A stretch of DNA of 64,000 bases from Xenoacremonium recifei. Its lineage: Eukaryota; Ascomycota; Sordariomycetes; Hypocreales; Nectriaceae. The number at the start of each line of letters is the position of its first letter. Position 1 is the stretch's first letter. A program made the translations under genes and the position numbers. This document shows, piece after piece, positions 58,835-64,000 of this stretch. The notes below the pieces were generated by a model, which ran no database searches, was not told the DNA's origin, and saw only the letters and a program-made list of their open reading frames with translations. The stretch covers positions 558,001-622,000 of the forward strand of contig WOFQ01000008.1 of assembly GCA_012184525.1 (NCBI GenBank). Direction: 5' to 3'.

Positions 58835-59973
58835 ATGATGTCGGATGAAGCGATGGATGGGCAGGAAACAGGGCAAGGCGTTCTTGGGTGGGAAAAAGCG
58901 GTGCCCATCGTACACAAAAATATCATCTGAAGCTCGTCATAAAGCTAGACTCTGGGCGATGTTCTACTCCCGATTGTAAACACACACCGCAAAGGCTCGT
59001 TGTCCGATGGGTGACGGCAGACATATCAAACATGAATTCACACATGCAGCCAGCCAGCCAACCAGCATCTCGATCTCCGGCCAACCGCCCTCCCAGCACG
59101 CCAGTGCATCGTGTGCAGATCCTCATTAGCTAGCCAATAGTCTCCCGCATTGACCTAGCCCGCGGCAAAGGCCGACGCCGGAGCGACACCTCAGACCAGG
59201 ATGCCAGCCCGTCCTCCCAGGCGGTGATTGCCAGGGCCATCCCTCCCCAGCACCCCATCCGCCCGTCCAGATTTGGCCTACCCTGGACAATTGGTCGCGC
59301 CCAGAGCGGCCATGATCGCCGCCCGCCCGCTCTTCCTCGTCTTCCTCCACCCCCGCAAAACCTCGGACTCTGTCCATTCTTTTCCTCTGCATCTAACGTC
59401 CTCGAGTCTTCGAAGCAATACGATTATTTTACGACCGATACGAACGCCCTTGACGCCTTTTCTGTCTCTTCTTTGCGCCCTTTTGCATTTTGTAGGACTC
59501 GCGCAGCCTTAGCTAATGTCTACTGCTTCTTTACGTTGAAGTTCATTCTCACGACCTGTTCTCCCTTGTACTTTGTTCGGCTGCGTCCCCTCACGTTACT
59601 CGTTTCACGACTCGCGATAAGACAGCCTCTGTCATACATCGTCTGGCATATCTCGTCCGTTGCCATTATAATTACGCCTCTTTTATTGTCTACCCACGAT
59701 ACCTATAGCCTCGTCTTCTGAAGATCCTCCTCGCAGGGCTGGCTCGGATCTCCTTGTGCTCTTACGACGACTAGTCTTGGCACGACGACGTCAGTACCTC
59801 ATCCACTGCAGACAACTGGAATCTCCAGAACTGTATTGAGAAAACACCTCTCCCTGTCTATACCTCGCCAACCTCGGCAAAAAAGCTCTGGTCATTCAGC
59901 TGTTGTCCACCTTGGCATCTCCAATCAACGTTATCACACGACACTCTTTCGTTAGGGAGCACCTGCTGTCGTC
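58835..59973. promoter_or_regulatory. Intergenic region and leader of the small Ala-rich gene
   Basis: About 1.1 kb. From about 59330 the plus strand is rich in C and T up to the ATG at 59974, which fits a long leader. A 165-codon open frame at 59224-59721 lies in this composition and shows no family. Confidence 0.4.
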
Positions 59974-60193
59974 ATGGATTCCAACATCGCCAGCCAGCTG
60001 ATGCCCCCAGCTAAGCAGCAGCGAATCCTCATCTGGCGAGACGAGGTTGCCTCTGCGCTGTCCGCCATCGCTCCAGCCCCCTCCTTGGCCTCCTCACACA
60101 CATCAACCTCGCTTTCCACCAGCATCCCCGAAGAACCGGACGACGGCTTGTCGTATCCTTACCCGTCTCCGCAGGCCGCTGCGCCCTCCTCGC

Positions 60194-60224
<31 letters not shown>

Positions 60225-60486
60225 TCGGCCTCGTAGCAGCCTCTGGAAGCGCCTCAGCTCGCGGTTCCGCAGCAAGACGCCCGACCGTACCACTGCTCGC
60301 GTCGAGGGCACTGCCATGTACCGTAATGAGGAGCAGCGAACAGGCGAGGAGGAGTACGGCATCGATGAGCTCATGGACGAGAACAGCGAGCAGGGTGCTC
60401 GTGGCCTGATGGACAAGCAGGAGCGGCTGCGGCGAGCCGCGAGGCTTTTGAATGCCAATGCGCGGAGAGCAGATGCGACGGCGTAG
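59974..60486 (+). CDS. Small Ala/Ser-rich protein with conserved-looking C-terminus, unknown function
   Basis: Intronless, 170 aa. Residues 1-30 (MDSNIASQLMPPAKQQRILI...WRDEVASALS) look helical. A Ser/Pro-rich spacer with a ten-Ala run (75-84) follows. Then comes a basic segment SLWKRLSSRFRSKTPDRT and an acidic/charged C-terminal half with EEEYGIDELMDENS and KQERLRRAARLL. There is no signal peptide or membrane segment. The polar C-terminal half with its Leu/Arg spacing is unlike random sequence, and a CT-rich leader precedes the ATG, so I believe it is a real gene. No family is recognised. Confidence 0.7.
60196..60225 (+). repeat. GCC trinucleotide repeat coding for poly-alanine
   Basis: Ten consecutive Ala codons, nearly all GCC, inside the small Ala-rich gene. 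This kind of tract changes length easily between strains. Confidence 0.85.
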
Positions 60487-61475
60487 AATTGCCTTGGCTT
60501 ACGCTTCCGTAAAGCCAAACTGGAGTCGGCGTTGAGATATATACATATATATGCTGGATGTGCACAGTTTGTCGTAATTTATACCCCAGAAGGATGGAGA
60601 GAGAGCCACACAGCACAGGAGGCAATGATGGAACCTTTGGCAGATTGACTTATGTCGTTGATTGTATTTAGTTGTTCATTAATGAGCATCATAAGAAGAT
60701 GTACACAAACGAGACCAAGAACTTCTAGGCTTACCCCCCATACAATAACCGTGGTAGCCGTTCGCACAGCAGGTTAAAGACCGCACGCAGGACTCTGCTT
60801 CTAAAGACGGATAAGGCTGCGGGGGATCGACATTGTGTCTAGAGAAGACGATAACTGAACCATTGTCGTAGAAAGTTCAAGACATGGCGGGTCATTCTCT
60901 TTGCGTTCTGAACATAATTCTTGGGTTGTGGCCACTTCTCCCACGAGTATGAACAAGGGGAATTCGGGATCGAGAAATCCGCGACGGGGGCAGGGGTAGT
61001 GTCAAATGGACCGACAGACGTGAAAACAGAAACAAGAAAAGTAAGGGAACAAAAAAGAAACATTTCCATGATCCGTCAAAAACAGGGAGGTTTGGTGGTT
61101 GGTTCCGAGAACAGCAAGGAGAAGAGAAGACACTATGTAGACAATAGACGGAAGGGGTTTTTTTGCGATTTATCTGTCAGATATCCCGTCATCAATCGTG
61201 GCGGGAATGTCCGAGGTCGAATGGACGAACAAACGGAGATGAAATCCATACCGCGCATTTTCCCTTGTCTGAGCCAAAAAACCATCGAATCGTCCTCCCC
61301 TTCCTGGCCACGAAAAGCAAACGCACAGCGCAAAAAGCCCCGTACCAACAGCCAGCCCGCCCTAGACAGGCCCAGCTATCAATGTGTCCGGGGGCAGACC
61401 ACGACTAGCCGGGGCAAGAATACATCTCGGTTCCCATATGCCGAGATGTTTGTGGTATCGGGTGATTTGAGAAAA
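60487..61475. other. Convergent intergenic region
   Basis: 3' flanks of the Ala-rich gene and the 14-3-3 gene, about 1 kb. The plus-strand open frame at 60921-61841 (306 codons) mostly runs antisense to the 14-3-3 3' end and is rejected. Confidence 0.45.
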
Positions 61476-62862
61476 TTAATTCGCGGCGGGTGCGGGCTCC
61501 TCGGCCTTGGGCTCCTCCTCAGCAGGCTTCGCCTCGGTCTCCTCCTTCTTGGGAGCGTCGGCGGCACCGGCAGCCTCAGCATCACCGCTCTCGGACGAGG
61601 TCCAGAGGGTGAGGTTGTCACGCAGGAGCTGCATGATGAGGGTGCTGTCGCGGTACGACTCCTCAGAGAGAGAGTCGAGCTCGGCAATGGCATCGTCGAA
61701 GGCCTGCTTCGCGAGATGGCAAGCCCGGTCGGGCGAGTTCAGGATCTCGTAGTAGAAGACGGAGAAGTTCAGGGCCAGACCCAGACGGATAGGGTGGGTA
61801 GGAGTCAGCTCGGTCTGGGCGACGTCGGTCGCGCTCTGTGATTGGGCACCCGTGTCAGCATGAAATCGACGGCCGGATTGCGCGGCATGTGACGCAAGAG
61901 GGGATTTCGCCTCACCTTGTAAGCCTCGTGAGCGGCGGTGGCAGCGACCTTGCGCTTCTCGCCAGAAGCGAACTCGGCGAGGTAACGGTGGTAGTCACCC
62001 TTCCTACAAATGGGAATCAAAGGTTAGCCAGCTGAGCCTTTTACGGTTGATGTGCACAAAAAGCGTTGCTGGGGCGAGGTGGGATAGCAATAAAGCTTGT
62101 GCCACATGTGTCGAAGAAAATTAAGAGATCCCAGCTTCGCTATCGGAGCAGGGCACATGAAGGGATTGTACGTACATCTTGTGGTAGAAGACCTTGGACT
62201 CGCCGGTGGCGGCGTTGGGGATGAGGCAGTCGTCCAGGACATCGAGGACATCCTGGCAGACCTTCTCGAGCTCGGTCTCGATCTTGGAACGGTACTCCTT
62301 GATGGTGGAGACGTGCTTGTCGGAGCCCTTGGACTCCTCCTTCTGCTCGATGGAGGAGATGATGCGCCACGAGGCACGGCGAGTGCCGACGACGTTCTTG
62401 TAAGCAACGCTCAGGAGGTTACGCTCATCGACAGTGAGCTCGCCGCCCAGCTTGGCAACCTCCTTCATGTACGTAACCATCTCATCGTATCGTTCGGCCT
62501 GCTCGCAGAGGCGAGCCAGGAAGGTCTTGCTGTTGATCACAGACGAGGTCAGCGACGGTGAAATTCGGTGGGGTCCGCAGGATGAGGCGAGCATGATGAG
62601 GAGAGGGCCTCGAAGGCCCGCGCGCAAAGCAAAGCACAGCAATCTGCACATACCTCTCACGCTAGATGCAGGAACACAAGTCAGCATTTATTCGTATCAA
62701 GGGCGTCACTGGGTGCATGGTAACTGGGCAGTGGTGGTGAAGGGGGTGGCAGCTGAGGGGTTGTGCGTGCGTGCCTGGCGGAGGACTAGGGAACGGCGGC
62801 GAGAAGAGACGAGGGAATGGGCCCAGGGTGAGGGGAAGGGGAAAGCTTACTTCCGAAGTCAT
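61476..62862 (-). CDS. 14-3-3 protein
   Basis: Five minus-strand exons, 62851-62862 (12 nt), 62654-62661 (8 nt), 62176-62529, 61916-62003 and 61476-61835, give 273 aa. The two tiny first exons supply MTSE and RE(S), giving MTSERESKTFLARLCEQAER, the normal fungal 14-3-3 start. Later landmarks are RNLLSVAYKNVVGTRRASWR, YHKMKGDYHRYLAEF, PIRLGLALNFSVFYYEI and DNLTLWTS. The tail is acidic (EAKPAEEEPKAEEPAPAAN). 14-3-3 dimers bind phosphoserine/phosphothreonine motifs and steer signalling, secretion and polarity. The first introns are long for this window (189 and 124 nt), as is common in fungal 14-3-3 genes. Codon bias indicates high expression. Confidence 0.95.
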
Positions 62863-64000
62863 GTTGAGATGGATCGGTCAGCAAAAAGTGCTTTGGGGTG
62901 GCTGAATGGCGAGGACGGAGGAGGGAGGAATGTCGAGGTCGAGATGGGAAACAGGCGCGTGAGTCGTAAACGTTGGAGAGGTTGAGAAAGGTAAAAAGAG
63001 GGAGGACGATTGATGCGAGAGTGTGGAGGTGGGACGCGGGTCAGGCGTTGAAGAAGCGCTATGTGTTTATATTTCAGACGGTAGGTACGCCAGGCTGGCC
63101 CGGGCTGGTACAGTACAGAGTACCTTAGGTAGGGGGATTTTTTTTTTCCTCGCCCGCTGTGTGGCTTAGGCGCTCAGGCGCTTCCACTGGGCTCGCCTCA
63201 CAGTGGTCAGAGGGGGGAACGGACCGTTACGGACGGCGCCAGCAGGGCCAGCCAGCGCCTAACAGACAGCTGGGCTAGGCTAGTACGTCCCAACAGTGGG
63301 TGGATTGGGACAGAGCAAGCTGTCACCCGCCGGACCCCGCTCTTATCCAATCCAGTCCAGGCCAATGCGAAGGAGGGAGGCATCAGCCGTGAGGTGATGG
63401 GAAGGTGAGAGGCATGTGAAGCTGTCCCTGCCGCTCCTTCAGAATCAGAGCTGCCATCGCAAATAAATTTCTCTAGCACCACGGGAACTGCGGCTTCAAG
63501 GTGTGATGCTCCAACAGGAGCGACCTCTCGAATCTAATGGAAACATCCTGCCTTCGCCTGCTACCTACCAGGTAGACAGACACGTACCTTCCCTCAGCTC
63601 ATCGCCACAAAACGTTGAGGCGAAGAGATAAGACGAAGAAGGATACCATACAAGTCCACGATACATCACAGGATGCGAAGGAAAACGAGGAGTCTGCATG
63701 CACCGTAGGATGGGTTCAGGCTCTTTGATATAGTGCGTTTACGGTATTTGTTCTGTACCTATTTATGACTGATACGCTTCCTGGGCGACGAAGAACTCCC
63801 GATAGAGGTACCTGAGGAACACGCAGAATGGCATGAGTCAGCAATATACCCCTCGTGAGTCGCAGTTGACGACGGTAGATGCCTGAAATGGGATTTCTTG
63901 CCTCGTCTCCAAGATCTGGCCATCTCATCTTCGGCATCCTGAGCCCCGTTTGATTCGTGGTCGAAAGCTTACCTCGAGACGGGGGGACGTTTTTACTCCG
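62863..64000. promoter_or_regulatory. 14-3-3 promoter and right-edge flank
   Basis: About 1.1 kb upstream of the 14-3-3 start, with GTACCTTAGGTAGGG at 63120 and a T run at about 63139-63147. From 63759 to the edge the minus strand shows several splice-like signals that may belong to the 3' end of another gene. Confidence 0.4.

Noticed and set aside
60921..61841. 306-codon plus-strand frame.
   Set aside because: Its right half is antisense to the last exon of the 14-3-3 gene, whose strong codon bias leaves the opposite strand open; the left half has no family signal.
319..62862. Idea that the tRNA genes (dus4, trm5, threonyl-tRNA synthetase) form a functional cluster.
   Set aside because: They are spread over 37 kb with unrelated genes between; chance grouping is enough.

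Overview
The window is nuclear DNA of a filamentous ascomycete (Pezizomycotina). Sordariomycetes, probably Hypocreales, is the best guess, but the genus cannot be settled from sequence alone. The evidence is 20 protein genes with short introns, mostly 40-65 nt, that begin GTAAGT/GTGAGT/GTATGT and carry CTAAC/CTGAC branch sites shortly before CAG/TAG. Proteins typical of such fungi are present: a CYT-4-type mitochondrial RNase, a BtgE-type GH17 wall protein, a 14-3-3 with an acidic Ala/Glu/Pro tail, and a PDI ending in HDEL. Intergenic regions are long and pyrimidine-rich. I saw no transposon, CRISPR array, rRNA, convincing tRNA or secondary-metabolite cluster. Exon joins were worked out by hand, and every gene listed keeps one open frame across its joins except the DUS gene at 2898.

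Layout. 0.3-2.5 kb: RBR E3 ubiquitin ligase (+). 2.9-4.3 kb: Dus4-type tRNA-dihydrouridine synthase (+), whose second exon carries an apparent one-base frameshift. 4.3-6.9 kb: exocyst Sec10 (-). 7.5-8.6 kb: Nus1, the dolichol cis-prenyltransferase subunit (+). 8.6-9.7 kb: AlkB-family dioxygenase (-) with a PCNA-box-like N-terminus. 10.1-11.6 kb: Trm5 tRNA m1G37 methyltransferase (+). 11.65-19.33 kb: 7.7 kb with no recognisable gene, its right part looking like a long leader. 19.3-21.1 kb: Reg1-like PP1 regulatory subunit (+). 22.7-25.9 kb: CYT-4/Dss1 mitochondrial exoribonuclease (-). 28.2-29.9 kb: BtgE-like GH17 protein (+). 31.7-34.1 kb: WD40 protein (-). 37.7-40.2 kb: threonyl-tRNA synthetase (-). 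40.7-41.6 kb: zf-HIT protein Vps71/Swc6 (-). 41.9-42.3 kb: small mitochondrial membrane protein (+). 42.8-44.4 kb: PDI (-). 45.5-46.8 kb: OYE-type flavin oxidoreductase (-). 48.2-49.3 kb: cytochrome c peroxidase (-). 50.9-53.2 kb: Prp39 splicing factor (-). 54.7-58.8 kb: synaptojanin-type inositol phosphatase (+). 60.0-60.5 kb: small Ala-rich protein (+). 61.5-62.9 kb: 14-3-3 (-) with an 8-nt microexon. The right edge may hold the 3' end of one more minus-strand gene.

The genes are mainly housekeeping: tRNA modification and charging (DUS, Trm5, ThrRS), secretion and membrane traffic (Sec10, synaptojanin), ER glycosylation and folding (Nus1, PDI), mitochondrial functions (CYT-4, Ccp1, the small membrane protein), chromatin and RNA processing (Vps71, Prp39) and signalling (Reg1-like, 14-3-3). 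They do not form one pathway. I found no convincing new multi-gene system. The items most worth following are the DUS frameshift, the 14-3-3 microexon, the PIP-like box of the AlkB protein, short upstream ORFs before the Reg1-like and BtgE-like genes, the cryptic exon in the long Prp39 intron, and the large gene-poor block.
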